In this document: positions 35,501 to 46,502 of the stretch, piece by piece
How the letters are laid out: each line of letters opens with the position of its first letter
Numbering within the stretch: the stretch's first letter is position 1
DNA from: Euptelea pleiosperma
Taxonomy: Eukaryota > Streptophyta > Magnoliopsida > Ranunculales > Eupteleaceae
Direction: 5' to 3'
Length of the DNA: 64,000 nucleotides
Assembly: GCA_035048495.1 (NCBI GenBank)
Contig: CM068543.1
Span: forward strand, 30,290,096-30,354,095
The notes under the pieces: generated by a model
Told to the model about the DNA's origin: nothing
Database searches by the model: none
What the model saw: only the letters and a program-made list of their open reading frames with translations
Made by a program: the position numbers and the translations under genes

Positions 35501-38500
35501 TCTAGAAAATTCCCAGGAATTCCTGAAAATATTCAAGAGGTCCTTTGAAAAGTTTTTTGTAGGGCCTACTGCCTCGAGATACGCGCTACCTCGAGATTCG
35601 CATCGTACGAGGTTCAAAGATTTGGGATTCTAGCGTATTCACTTGTAAGTACATAGTTATTTATTTTATGCCTTTATTTATTTAATTATTTATTTAATTA
35701 ATTATTTATTTATTTAGTTGATTAATTATTATTTATTTATTTATTTATTTTTTGAAATAGTAGAAAATTCACAGAATATTATAGAAAAATTCTAGAAAAT
35801 TCTATTATTTTTGGGGAAAATGTCTGAAAATGTTATTCTTGTTATCTGTTAAATTTTAGCAAGGAAAAATCCCAATTCTTGTATTTTCCACATAAAATGT
35901 GTAAATGCATTGATAATTTCTTTGAATCTTAAAAGCATGAAATTATGATAAATGAGGACATGTGTAATCTATTTAGTTAGATGAAGTCATGCTCAAATTC
36001 ATTTAAAATGAGATATATGCGTTTTTCATCTGTTTTATGTATTCGCTTTCTAAGATATTAATAGGGCTTAAATGTTCTTATTTTTAGTTTTAAAATGCAA
36101 AAATATGAATGTTATGCATGTAAAGATGTTTCTACAAACATTATTATTTTATGCATATAAATACGATTAAGGACATGAATAAGAATGTGATTGGGAATGT
36201 AGAATATCAGATTAGTTGGAATCAGGCGTTGTCTCATTTCTTTGAGACCCATTGGGGTTTTAGTCCCCTAAAGCATCAGGCGTTGTCTTATTTCCTTAAG
36301 ACCCCTTGGGGTTCCAGTCCCCTAAAGAAGAGGCGTTGTCTCATTCATGAGACCCCTCGGGTATTTATACCTAAAAGAAAACTATGGAATCCGGAGAGAG
36401 GATACCTAATGAAACAATTAGTGTGCACATTAGGGAGTTTACTTATGGACTAGAAGTGTTGACATCGTACACTAGGACCGATGGAATGTTGGTACAGAAT
36501 ATATCAGAATTGATAGTTTGACTTCATAGAAATGGTCACGGGTATTCTGATAAGAGAAAGGTTGACTGTTATATGAAAAGTCTTCATTGTATTCGAAGTT
36601 CTACGTAAGTAATTGATGAAGAATTGAGTTTTATCGAATTACATGTGAAATTCATTTGCAAATCGTATTTGTTTTAAAATAAACAAAAGTCGCTGATTTA
36701 AGTGGTTTTACGCATGAGGAATGTACTTACTGGGCCCTAGCTCATCGTTTTAAAATGTTTTGTTTTCAGAAAAGGATAAGGGGAAGTTGGTCTGATGCTT
36801 CCAGCATTTCTGTTGATAGACTTGTGCTAGAGACGATGTTATATTTTGTTTAATTCTTCTATCTTGTAGAAGGATACATAAGTTATGTAGGTCGTTTGAC
36901 CGTTTAGTAATATGTATTTGGGAGTATGATATATATACAATGTTTTCTTTTGGATGGGCATATTACAGTTTTGTTTGAGGTGAGAGATCCTCTAACATTA
37001 TTAATGTGTCAATGAAGTGCGTTTCGTCTTATGGATTGTTTAAACAAAATGAAAAAAATTATCCGGTGTATTTTCGCTGCATCGTGATACCAGTTTTGTT
37101 TAACTGTGCGTTTGTATGATCAGATCGCGCCTCAAGATACGAGAAAGGTCTATATGACCAAATATCAGATTTGGGGGCGTGACATAGAGGATTACCTGGA
37201 TCCGAGGAAGGAACCACTGGTCCTGGATCAGCTGTGACTGTTGCCCTTCTGCTATAGACTTTGAGCTCCTTCTGAGTTCCAGGAATACTATCAATCACAA
37301 TAGTATTATGAGTGGGTGGAGACTGTGTGGGTGGAGACCTCTCAAACTCTAGAGGAGGAGATAGGGATATAGCAAGAAGAAGAACATTCCACATCTCTTC
37401 ATTACTACTCTCCCCCTGAAGAGAGGTGAGAGAAAAAAAAGAAAGCTCCTCACGGAAGGTGACATCCATACATACAAACTTCTTAATAGAGGATGAATGG
37501 TAACACTTGTACCCTTTATGGGTAGAGGAGTAACCGAGAAAGACGCATTTGAGTGCTTTGGGATCTAGTTTGGTGCGATGAGGACCAAGGATATGTACAT
37601 AACATACACACCCAAAGATGCAAGGAGGAACAGAGAAAAGAGGAGAAGCAGGAGAAAGAACTTGAAGATGAGATTTAAAATTGAGAACACGAGAGGGTAT
37701 TCTCATACTCAAGTAGGCAGCCGTCAACATAGCATCTGACCAATAGGTCTTGGGGATATGAGAGCCAATCAAAAGAGATCTAGCTATTTCAGTCAAATGT
37801 CGCATTTTTCTCTCAGCTACACCATTCTGTTGAGGGGTGTAGCTACAAGAATTTTGATGACAAACCCCATGGTCAAGAAGGTAGTGTTGAAGCCCCCTAA
37901 ATATATATTCTCCACCTTGGTCAGTACGAAGAACCTTGATGGAAATACCATACTAGGTTTGGATCATCTTATGAAAACCCTGAAAGGTGGAATGAGCTTC
38001 ATCTTTGGTTTTCATGAGATAAACCCATGTATACCTAGTATGATCATTAACAAAGGAAATGAAGTAGCGGAAGCCAAAGATAGAAGTAGTTGGGAAAGGT
38101 CCCCATACATCAGAATGCACAATGTCAAAACAAGTAGAACTTCTATTACCTCTGGAGGGATAATTCGATCTACAATGCTTGGAGAGTTCATAGGTCTCAC
38201 AGTGTAAAGCAAAAATAGAAACAGAAGTAAACAAACTAGGAAATAAAAGTTTCAAATACTGAAAAGAGACATGCCCCAGACGGGCATGCCAGTGCAAAAC
38301 AACATTTATCCTATTACTACTACTACTAGCAGAAGACTGTAGTGCTGTGGGCTCAGGAAGGTGTCCATCTAGAAGGTAGAGGCCATTAGCTTCATGTCCA
38401 GTGCCAATCGTCCTCATCTCTAAGTCCTGAAAGACACAAGAAGTAGGAGAAAAAGTGACACTGTAGTTTAGGGTTTTAGTCAAAGCACTAACAGAAAGTA

Positions 38501-41500
38501 GGTTAGAAGTAAATCTAGGAACATGCAAAACAGATAAAAGAAGCAATTAAGGAGAGGGAAGGATATTCCCTTTCCCAGACATAGAAGATAGGTGCCATCA
38601 GCTGTCTTCACCTTATCACGAGCAGAACAGATGGAATAGGTAGAAAATAAAGAAGACAAGCCCGTTATGTGTTCTGAAGCTCCTGAATCAATGATCCAAG
38701 TGGGGCTGGATGATGGGAGAGACACATGATGAGCAGGTCTAGTGTTACATGATTGGGCAAAAGAGGTGGATGATGTGGCAGAAGGACCATCAAGCTGTTG
38801 AAGCAATCGTCAAAGGCCTGCATACTCTGTGGTTGAAAAACCACTAGGAGAAGCTGAAGGAAGAGGACTAGCCAGAGACTGTCCTGGAGAAAGAGCAGGA
38901 GAATCCACACTGACTGTATGAGCACTAGAGGAGGCTGGCTGGCTAGGGCGCCCATGTAGCTTCCAACATTTTGCACGCACATGCCCTAACTTGCCACAGA
39001 AGTCACACTTGGGCCTCTCTCTAGTCAAGGACTTCCCAGAAGGTCCAGTAGGAGCATTGGATGGAGCTGAGACCGGAGTCTGATAAGATGGACCTCTTTG
39101 AGGCTGTTGTGACTGCTGAGGCTGATAAGTAGGAGAGGCAGTTAGCGTTGATCGCTCTGGAAGGAGATGCTCACTCTGAATAGAGATCCGCCTACTCTCC
39201 TCACTCTGAAGATAGGCGCACACCTCACTGAGAGAGGAAAGATCCACCCTGCTACTCAAGATCTGAACACGAGCCAGTTCATAAGAAAATCAAAGATCCG
39301 GCCCTTCTCTATATATCCACGAAAGGGAGCAATCTCTGTGGGATTGAGAGGCTGATAGGAGTAATAATAATCAAGCTCCTATCATAAGGTACGAAGAACA
39401 GTATAGTACTGAGAGAGAGAGTTCTCCCCCTGTCGGAAGTAGGAGATGGTCTGTCGCAGTTGAAAGGCCCCGTCTAGTGTTCTGCTGCTGTGAGTAGGTC
39501 TTCTCAGTGATCTCCCAGACCTCTTGTGCTGTGCGCATAAATAAGAAACTCTCGCTGATATCAGGTTCCATAGAGTTGAGGAGCCAGGACATGACAGTAA
39601 GATCATTTGTCTGCCACTGTCGATAAGAGGGATCGGTCTTGGGAGGCTCAACTGTATCCCTCGTAGTTGACCGAACTTCCCACGGCCGCCAATAAACAAC
39701 CGTGCTGCTTGAGCCTAGTGCAAGTAGTTATTGTCATCTAACTTCACGAAGGGGATCTGTAAACTGGGGTTCTCATAAACCAAGTGATGCACCATCGGGC
39801 CTCCAATACCAGTGGAAGGAGTGTCAGTGCCCACTTCTGACCCTGAAGATCTACGGCCAAGAACAACTATATAGGAGCATCGGAGAGTCACAAATAATTA
39901 CTCAAGGGCCAGAACACGGCTAAAGAGCCACACCACAGACCATAAGAACATCAAAGCAAGGTATATAGGACCCAAAAATCCCTCAAGTAATCAAAAGAAT
40001 AACCAGATGGAGAATGGGACTCAATATACACCCATACGAACATCAAAATGGGGTATAAGTAGTCGGTATAAGGGAAGAATAGGTATAGAGATGCAAACAA
40101 ACATCCTAGAACTAGAAAAACACGAAATAACAATGTTTAGAGTCGGAATAAAAGGAGATTTGATCAGACCGATGATCAATTTGGGCAAAATAGCCACCGG
40201 CGGCAACTACTAGGGGAAGAAAACTTCCCACAGATCTCAAATCTCAATGGATCCTTGTAAATAAGGTATCCACATGTCGGGTAGATAGGGAGGGACTAGA
40301 TCGAAGCCATAAACCCCCCGAAAAAGTTCATAAAGGGACTGAAAATCGAGCTGGTTCACAAACTAGTTTGTGCGAAAATACCGAGAATAATGGCCAAAAA
40401 ACACCTCAAACAAATCCAAAAATCCCAAAAAATAACCAAAAAACAGGAAAAAAAGTTCTCTACCAAGTGAAGTTTCAGCCGACCTCGATTTTCGTGTCCG
40501 TATGGCTGATGACGTCAACCGTACGGTCAGATGATGTCAGCATGCGTCAGATTGCTCCTGGTTTGTCTTCAAGAATGCTCCGGTAAGCCTCGGCAGCGGA
40601 TGGCTCTGATACCAAGTTGAGTTGAATTCTAAGAAATAGGGTTAGGGTTAGGTTTGGAGAAAGAGAGAATAGAGAGTAGAGAAGAGAGGGAGAAAAATGA
40701 TGTCTATTGTGATTAATCCACAATGACTCCATAACTCTTATTTATAAAAAAGGGTTACAGAAACAAGACAAGTATACCCCTCATAAGAGGTATTTATATA
40801 ACTACCCCTATACAAGATAAATACGTATTTATGATAAATACGTATTTCTACGTATCTGATAACACTTATTCAAAAATAGCTCCTGCATTTTGTAGTTGCA
40901 TCTAAGCATATTCTTATTTAGTTTAAAGTTTTCAAAACCACTCTCTTTTCTACATACCACTTAAAGTTAATTGTTCTGTTCAGATCATAAATGGCCAAAC
41001 AGTTGATGGAACTAAATGGTTAAGATGTGAACCAGATGGCCAATTATCGATGAGTTGAAAGTGAAAGAAATTGTGAAATGTAATTATTTTATTTCCCTTT
41101 TCATTGTTTGAATAAAAGAAAACAACTTATTTGTCAATTTCTAGTGTTTTGTCTTAACACATTTGAATCTCCCAATTGTGTACTTTGAATAACAGATTCC
41201 ATTCACATAACGATGCTTCAAACACTTCAGGAAAGATTCCATTGAAGAGAGAATCCGATGGCTGTCATAGACAAGAGTAATCGTTTGGACCAATTTAATT
41301 ACTACTGCAGCAGTGGCAAAAACACAGGAGACTTGAGTGGCCTCAACAAAGAAGTGAAACACCAGCACCAGCACCGCTATACTACTGACACTACTGCTGC
41401 TGCTGCAACTGCAACTGCAACTGCTATTGCTTCCACCAATACTAGCACCACCAACATCACCACCAACACGACTACGACTATGACTACTTACTGCTGCTGC

Positions 41501-44386
41501 TAATAGTGGATTCCAGTTATAGTTGTTGTATTGCAAGCAATGGTTTGTTCTATACATATATATGATACTCTTATCAATCTGGATGGTCTATCAATGGGAC
41601 CTATCTTGAAGATTTCGTTGACCAAAAATCAATCCAATTGGATTATCTTATCCTTCCAACCAGTTTTAATTTTTTTGACGGCCCAAAAAACCTAGGTCAT
41701 GATTTTCAAAAAGGTCTATTTACAAAATGGCCAAGATCGTCCAATTGAGCTATTTTTTGGTCTAAGAGATCTCTCCCACCGGGGACCACTGATTGAACAA
41801 TCTTGTTTGATTGAGAAAATGTACCATTTGCTATATAAATTAGGTCATTATCTCAACTATTTGGAATCGATAATATGAATTTTGCTATTCAACTCTATTT
41901 CTAGAGCTGTTTCATGTCAGTTTGGGTCTCTCTCTCTCTCTCTCTCTCTTGGCCTTTCAACTTGCACGAAGGTGCTCCTTCTTACTGGTGTTATTGTTGG
42001 TCTTCGTTGTACATGCCCAAACCATATCAATTGATTTTCCTCTATGTTACCCGGATACGCCAAGGATACGGGACCGACACAGTGTGGATACGGCATTTAC
42101 ACTTAAAACGGAAGTATCCGATACGGATACAACACCCATTTTGAAGTATTCGGGTATCATAGATTTTCCTCTATTTTATCTTTTAATGAGGCTATTCCTA
42201 GATGTCTTTGAATGTGCTCATTTTTAATTTAGTTTTCCACTCATCCTTCTCAACATTCTCATCTCTAATATACTAGTCAATGAAGATGTTTCTTGATTTT
42301 CCAACATTCAGCTTCATAAAGCATGGCAGGTCTTACTGCTTTCTTGTAAGATTCTCGCTTCAGTTTGATAAGTGTCAATCACATTATACTCCAGAAACAC
42401 GTCTCCGCTTTGGCCACCAGTACTAATCTATAGGTCACATCCTCACCAATCTCTTCACCTATAAGAGAATCGAACCTAAAAAATGAAAGTGATCGCTTTG
42501 TGGTAATTTTTGCCCATGAATCTTAAATAGCATCTCATCCTTATGAATGTCCTTATTAAAGTTACCCTTAGTTTCTAAAGTGTCCCTCTACAATTCTAAT
42601 TTTGCATTTAATCGCTTTCTAGATTCATCAACTAATGCTATATCATATGCAAATACAGATGCTCTATTGAAAATCGAAAAATATTTGTAATACCCCTTTA
42701 TACCCCCTTGACCTAGTCTAACAGTCAATTGTTAGAGATTATAGTGTGTGAGATACACCATATCACTATTGGTGTATCTCATCACAAAATTAGAATAATA
42801 TCTTAAGATTTGATTTTATATTCTTAGGATTTCTTTCCTGTTTTGAATCGTTGTAATGCTCTATATAAGAGCTTGAAGTAGATCTATGTAAACACTCAAG
42901 TTTAGTAATAAATCCTAAAATTCTTCATCCATAACTCATGTTAAACCGTGACTTGCATGCCCCTTTAACTTTGTATTGCAATATTTTGGTCCTTTCATAG
43001 GTGCATTAACGGGTTAGTGTTGCAAGACATGTTTTAACGGGAGTCAATAATGATTGGACTAGGTTAAGGGGGGTACTCCTAAAGTTTGAAAGTATAGGGA
43101 GTATTACCAATTATTTTTCAAGTTTCAGGGCGTGTTAAAAAATAGCCTAATATATTTCTTTTTGTTTTTGGTGGGGGATGCAAAGTAGGATTAAACCTGC
43201 ATCTGGTTGCAATGTAGAATGACCAATTGAGCTACAAGCTCAACCGTAAAAACTTGCCGCTTCACTACAACAAACTGAACTTGTATCTAATATTTCTTCT
43301 TCTAATGCAGGATGCACAACACGCACTCCAGGTCGGAGGCATTCGAAAAATGTAATTTTGATTCAGGTTGGTAGCATTGGAAAATGGTAATTTGATTTTG
43401 GGATGTTTCTTTTTGTGTCATTTTAAATTCGACGTGCTTTGGCTGCTTGGACCATTGGTTCAGGAAAGCAGGGCAATTCTTTGTTTCTATGGCATATCTT
43501 GTTCATAACTGAATGCTTTAGCAACAAGGAAAAATAAGTAAATAAAAACTTAAACATGGATTTGCTTTGAGAATTTGTTGAGGAAATAACAGAGGTACTT
43601 ACCAGGCATAGTTGCAGCCGGTGGCGTTGGACATCTCACTAGATAATGGTGATCTGGGCAAAAACAGATGGGTTGGCTAGAAGTCAAGTTATATCCGCAT
43701 TGCCCACCAGACCCAGTGCATTCCATACATGGTGTGTCCTCTACAGTCCATTGTACCTCAAAACCTTCATTCAGAACTGAACTAAGAGTTGATAAATTGT
43801 TCTTGAGGTCCAAGGCAGCTGTTTGAAGAACTGGAACGACGACGCTATTGTTGCATTTCACAAGATTTTGATCTGATGGGATGGAGTTGATGATGAAATA
43901 ACCAGTGTCAACAGTGGTATCATTTATGTGACAACTAAATTGATTGGGAAGCAAGGTTACATTCCTAGACGAGCAACCATAGAACAACGTAAGGTTGTCA
44001 TTACGGGGAGTATAATAGAAGAGAAAATGGAGGGTCGTGTTTACGAATCGCAGAGGACAAGTACTGTCCAAGTAATCCATTTTAGCAATCGTCAGAAATT
44101 GGTTTTCATGATTGATCCTCACAACACGGTATCTTTCTGACATAATCTCCATCACAGGTGATCCGTCTTGGCACTCGAGCTTGAACTGGGGGAGGCCACA
44201 ATAACTGGGCTGGGGGCTTCCCCAGAAAGGGTAACTGACATTTTGGATGTTTCCACACTCAAACCGACGACTGCAGTTTGAGTACTGCTCGTCAGTGACA
44301 CACAAAGCTCCTGGAAGAATGAAGAAGAAGAAGAAGAAGATGATGAATAGGAAGAAAAAGGAAGCTGGGAAAAGCTGATGATGCAT
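31435..44386 (-). CDS. LRK10L: LRK10-like receptor protein kinase (GUB_WAK / WAK_assoc / TM / kinase), 649 aa
   Basis: Three exons give one complete product: exon 1 44386-43603, exon 2 32864-32829, exon 3 32564-31435 (784+36+1130 = 1950 nt). Introns are GT-AG: donor G|GTAAGT after exon 1, acceptor TTTCAG before exon 2, donor G|GTACTA after it, and TTTACAG before exon 3; both introns are phase 1. The start is the first in-frame ATG before the signal peptide. Order of parts: signal peptide (about 1-30), cysteine-rich GUB_WAK_bind domain, WAK_assoc C-terminal domain (about 160-255), a transmembrane helix spanning the exon 2/3 joint (about 270-290), then a Ser/Thr kinase. The family acts at the plasma membrane and includes the wheat leaf-rust locus Lr10; a defence or ABA role is family knowledge, not shown here. 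Intron 1 is 10.7 kb because of nested retrotransposons. Confidence 0.9.
32829..32864 (-). CDS. LRK10L: LRK10L exon 2 (36-nt micro-exon)
   Basis: It encodes GPKVNVGKKVVI, which joins MP from exon 1 to AASIAGVC of exon 3 in frame. The product has the charged juxtamembrane residues before the helix. Acceptor TATGTTTCAG and donor GTACTATG flank it. Small exons at this place are usual for the family. Confidence 0.8.
33185..33416 (-). repeat. 3' LTR of copia-2
   Basis: 232 bp. It has a TATAAATA box on the minus strand (about 33309-33318) and a TTAGGGTTAGGG stretch near its plus-strand left end. Confidence 0.9.
33424..35125 (-). pseudogene. Copia-2 reverse transcriptase and RNase H remnant
   Basis: Minus-strand frames at 34916-35101, 34225-34719 and 33424-34167 give consecutive domains: [64 protein letters not shown], and then RNase H with YTDVDWVGAKDDRRS, WRSKKQPVVAKSS and YYDNKAAISIAHN. 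The RT active site reads YVDN, so the second catalytic Asp is lost; RNase H CDN has become YDN. Stops separate the frames. Confidence 0.9.
35131..37184. mobile_element. Ty3/gypsy solo LTR inside copia-2
   Basis: The 2054-bp insert begins TGTAATGACCC and ends GGGGGCGTGACA, flanked by a perfect 5-bp duplication TAGAG (35126-35130 and 37185-37189). It interrupts the copia-2 polyprotein between integrase and RT. It contains a TATA-like 'CTCTATAAATACAAGG' (about 35391) consistent with a plus-strand LTR promoter, a TTTA-rich tract (about 35660-35755) and a three-unit tandem repeat (36224-36390). No PBS or internal coding region is present. Confidence 0.88.
36224..36390. repeat. 53-54 bp tandem repeat, three units
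   Basis: Units start at 36224, 36278 and 36331, each with 'AGGCGTTGTCTCATTTC' or a variant, 'GAGACCCATTGGGGTTT' and 'AGTCCCCTAAAG'. The third unit is incomplete. Inside the gypsy solo LTR. Confidence 0.8.
37190..38806 (-). pseudogene. Copia-2 protease and integrase remnant
   Basis: Frames at 38480-38806, 37953-38546 and 37059-37805 give the protease motif WIIDSGASEHITG, integrase zinc-finger residues WHARLGHVS with CETY in place of CETC (a zinc ligand lost), HSDVWGPFPTTSIFGFRYF, and RMPSRVL-type downstream blocks. Frames shift at about 38500 and again between 37805 and 37953. Confidence 0.85.
38810..39880 (-). pseudogene. Copia-2 gag remnant
   Basis: Gag blocks on the minus strand include KLDDNNYLH (about 39740), WLLNSMEPDISESFLFMRTA (39371-39592), SEVCAYLQSEESRR, and the CCHC zinc knuckle CDFCGKLGHVRAKC (38810-39259). 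At least two frame changes are needed to read through. Confidence 0.85.
40602..40614 (-). promoter_or_regulatory. Primer binding site of copia-2
   Basis: The minus strand reads TGGTATCAGAGCC directly after the 5' LTR, complementary to initiator Met-tRNA. Confidence 0.9.
40615..40864 (-). repeat. 5' LTR of copia-2
   Basis: 250 bp. It is longer than its partner mainly by a 17-18 bp duplication around 'GATAAATACGTATTT'. The TATAAATA box on the minus strand is at about 40739-40748. Confidence 0.9.
40870..42185. other. Non-coding part of LRK10L intron 1
   Basis: The stretch holds a trinucleotide-rich low-complexity tract (41345-41510) and a CT run (about 41929-41948). No gene was recognised. Confidence 0.5.
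41345..41510. repeat. Compound trinucleotide microsatellite
   Basis: ACC, ACT, TGC and AAC triplets follow one another (CAGCACCAGCACC, CTGCTGCTGCAACTGCAACT, ACCACCAACATCACC, TACTGCTGCTGCTAA). The Thr/Ala-rich frames it opens on both strands are by-products. Confidence 0.75.
42190..42700 (-). pseudogene. RTE-type LINE reverse transcriptase remnant
   Basis: Minus-strand reading gives AYDIALVDESRKRLNAKLEL (a decayed FADDI active site), then RDTLETKG, and further along RPAMLYEAECW, which match the plant RTE reverse transcriptase C-terminal blocks. Several stops and frame shifts are present. It lies in LRK10L intron 1 on the gene strand. Confidence 0.65.
42701..43602. other. Intronic sequence next to LRK10L exon 1
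   Basis: No coding content was recognised. It ends at the splice donor of exon 1. Confidence 0.5.
43603..44386 (-). CDS. LRK10L: LRK10L exon 1: signal peptide and extracellular domain
   Basis: It encodes residues 1-261. The signal peptide is extremely rich in phenylalanine (FFFLFIIFFFFFFILPG), encoded by an AAG/GAA-rich microsatellite on the plus strand. It is followed by NCSRRFECGNIQNVSYPFWG and YCGLPQFKLEC, the GUB_WAK_bind signature of paired cysteines and the YPF motif. The C-terminal part has CMECTGSGGQCGYN and CFCPD, the WAK_assoc cysteine pattern. Several N-X-S/T sites suit a secreted face. Confidence 0.9.
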
Positions 44387-44874
44387 TTGATTTTCTATGA
44401 AATGAGGGATGGTAATGAACTTGTTGTCTGAAATGGAAGTATAAAACTTCAAAGGAAAGAAATTGAAGAGAGTTTTAATGGAGCAAGGCAGTCATAGAGA
44501 AGAAAAGTCTCGGCTGCTGTGATGTCATGGGGACCATTGTTAAGAGGGTGCCAGTCAAAATAGGATGGCTGAAACTTTGACAAAGACTTGAAGTGCATTT
44601 TTTTTCCACTTCCAATAATTCACAAAACTCATAGACTTCAAATTCATTCTAGTTGGGCAAACACATGCATTTTGAAGTACATTTTTTTTAGCGAGTGTTC
44701 TGCTCAGCCGGATAGCCGGATTGGATTTGAACCTGAAGAAATTAGCAGAACAGCAGAGTTATAGATTTCCCAGAGGGGAACTAAGGAAGCACTAACTTAT
44801 GTGAGGGAATTGACTTTACAAGCCCAATTTGGTAGCTGGCGAGCTACAATACATATATAATGGTATTCCAACCA

Positions 44875-45208
44875 ATGTTTTAAAACCCGAAAACTCGACT
44901 TGGAAGCTCATCCAGTTGAGTTTACTCAATACTAATGAGTTGACTCAGTGAGTTAATAAATTATTAAAATATATAAAATGAAAAAAATGTAAATATATCA
45001 AAATTCAAAATACAAATATACTGTAATATTTCTCCTTGTGACAAAAAGTAACATAAAAGGAAATTAATTTTTTTTGGTTCGCTAGTGGAATCGACGAGTA
45101 TCTATAAATCGAGTTACTAGACCGAATCCACCCAAAATCTCAACGAGTCAAGGCGATTCGGCCAAGTTAGGAGTCGACTTGTCGAGTCTTCAAACTATGC
45201 TTCCAACA
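44875..45208. repeat. Foldback MITE with 'ACTCGAC' arms
   Basis: The left end 'AATGTTTTAAAACCCGAAAA' followed by CTCGACTT pairs imperfectly with the right end 'AGTCGACTTGTCGAGTCTTC' followed by AAACTATGCTTCC. The interior is AT-rich and has multiple 'GAGTTGACTC'-like pieces. Upstream of the LRK10L gene. Confidence 0.5.
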
Positions 45209-45434
45209 TGTTTGAGATATGCAGCTTAAGCAATTCAGTATTTCAGTTGCTTACACCAAAATGATTCAACACTGCAGATTGGTAGTGTTGGAACCATCAA
45301 TATCATCCAGTAGAGTAGTTTGAGAGCTGTTTGATTCTTTTGGCTTGGATTGATACTTCAAAATTTTGATCTCCAGTGCAGTAAAAGATCTCTAGTCCAC
45401 CAAGTCCAATATGCTGCCATGTAATATATATATA

Positions 45435-46345
45435 CTAGTGGGTGCCCCGTGCCATCGGCACTCCTCGACAAAGAATTTGCCAAAATCAGATGAGTGGCGG
45501 AGATCTACCGTCCATTTGGGGGAGGATTAGATCTCGGCCCTTCTTTGTTGATGCTTATTATAGGAGGTATAACTAGGGAGACAACCAATGTGTTATTATA
45601 TAGAATAGTACATGGCCCATGCCCATGGCACTCTCCGACAAAAGCTTTTGCAAAAATTGGGTGCCTTCGGCACTCAAACGGTATAACGGACTGGGGCGTT
45701 ACCGTTTTTTCCATTATAACGGCTGTTATAACGGATTGTAATGCACAGAGGGAGAAATGAGGAAATAATAGAAATAACAAAAAATAATGGTGTTGAAATT
45801 TAAATTTTGAATAAATTGAGGTCAAATGAGGCGGATTGAGTGGCTGAAATCTAACCGTCCACATTAGATCGATGGATTTGATCTCAACCACTCTTTATCT
45901 AACCGTCCACATTAGATGGATGGATAAGGTAAGAGAATACAACTGAGTTGTCTTGATATATGCGTGGGTGGCCCGTGCCAGTGGCACTTTCCGACAAAGT
46001 GTTTGTCAAAATCGGGTGGCGGTTAATCTCAGCCATCGATATGAAGCATAGTGAATCTTAGCCACTCATTATTGAAGCCATATAAGATAAGATGGGTATA
46101 AGAAAACCATTAAATTTCTGTTAAATTCTATTTTTTTTAAAAATTTTCAAATTTCAGCACTACTTTTTTCCGTTAAAATCATTAAAATCTATTTTTTCTA
46201 TTTTTGCCCCTGGCCGTTTTAATGGTAACACCCATCTCAAGGCATAAAAAGTGGGGCTCCTGAGTCCAACCCATTTTATTCCTTATATGTAGGTAAATAG
46301 TAGGTGACCCATACCCACGGCACTCATCGACAAAGCGTTTGTTAA
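45435..46345 (-). mobile_element. Cluster of four Helitron-like 3' termini, minus strand
   Basis: The block 'GTGCCATCGGCAC' hairpin followed on the minus strand by GGGGCACCCACTAG and T ends at 45435. Related hairpin blocks with an adjacent 'CGACAAAG.GTTTG' segment recur near 45604, 45958 and 46296, separated by 170-350 bp. Each is followed by 'GTGGCTGAGATC..CCGTCC' variants. The first fits the Helitron rule (hairpin, CTAG, T). The others are degenerate. I could not find TC 5' ends, so it could be nested insertions or a tandem array of one end. Confidence 0.55.
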
Positions 46346-46474
46346 AATTGGGTGTGAGTGGCTGAGATCCACTGTCCATTTGGTGTGATAAGATCTTGGC
46401 CATCCTTTATGAAGCCAGATAAGAGGGGGAGACAACCGTCCTGTTTTGTGTATATATATATAATATATATATTT

Positions 46475-46502
46475 CTAGGGGAGGGTCATGTGCGATGCAC
46501 AT
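46475..46502 (-). repeat. Helitron-like hairpin terminus beside M1 MITE
   Basis: A hairpin ATGTGC/GCACAT (46488-46502) is followed on the minus strand by GACCCTCCC and CTAG (46475-46478). The next base is A, not T, so it is imperfect. It resembles the terminus at 19235-19260 in hairpin and pyrimidine run. Confidence 0.4.

Larger units (their letters stand above)
33185..40864 (-). mobile_element. Decayed Ty1/copia element (copia-2) in LRK10L intron 1
   Basis: LTRs are at 33185-33416 and 40615-40864, with a perfect 5-bp duplication CTTAT at 33180-33184 and 40865-40869. The primer site (40602-40614, minus strand TGGTATCAGAGCC) abuts the 5' LTR exactly, which fixes that LTR edge and implies 5'-TG...CT-3' termini instead of TG...CA. 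The polypurine tract is GAGGGCGAG with one C. The interior is gag-pol with many stops and frameshifts and is split by a gypsy solo LTR (35131-37184). The LTRs differ at about nine places plus a 17-18 bp tandem duplication, so it is older than copia-1. It lies on the same strand as the host gene. Confidence 0.93.

Noticed and set aside
41258..41557. Thr/Ala-rich and Ser-rich frames on both strands as possible small proteins
   Set aside because: They are produced by a trinucleotide microsatellite; both strands stay open for that reason, and no conserved domain or gene signal flanks them.
44387..44452. Start of LRK10L upstream of 44386
   Set aside because: The extension begins with TTG and adds 22 residues before the natural signal peptide; the first ATG is at 44386.
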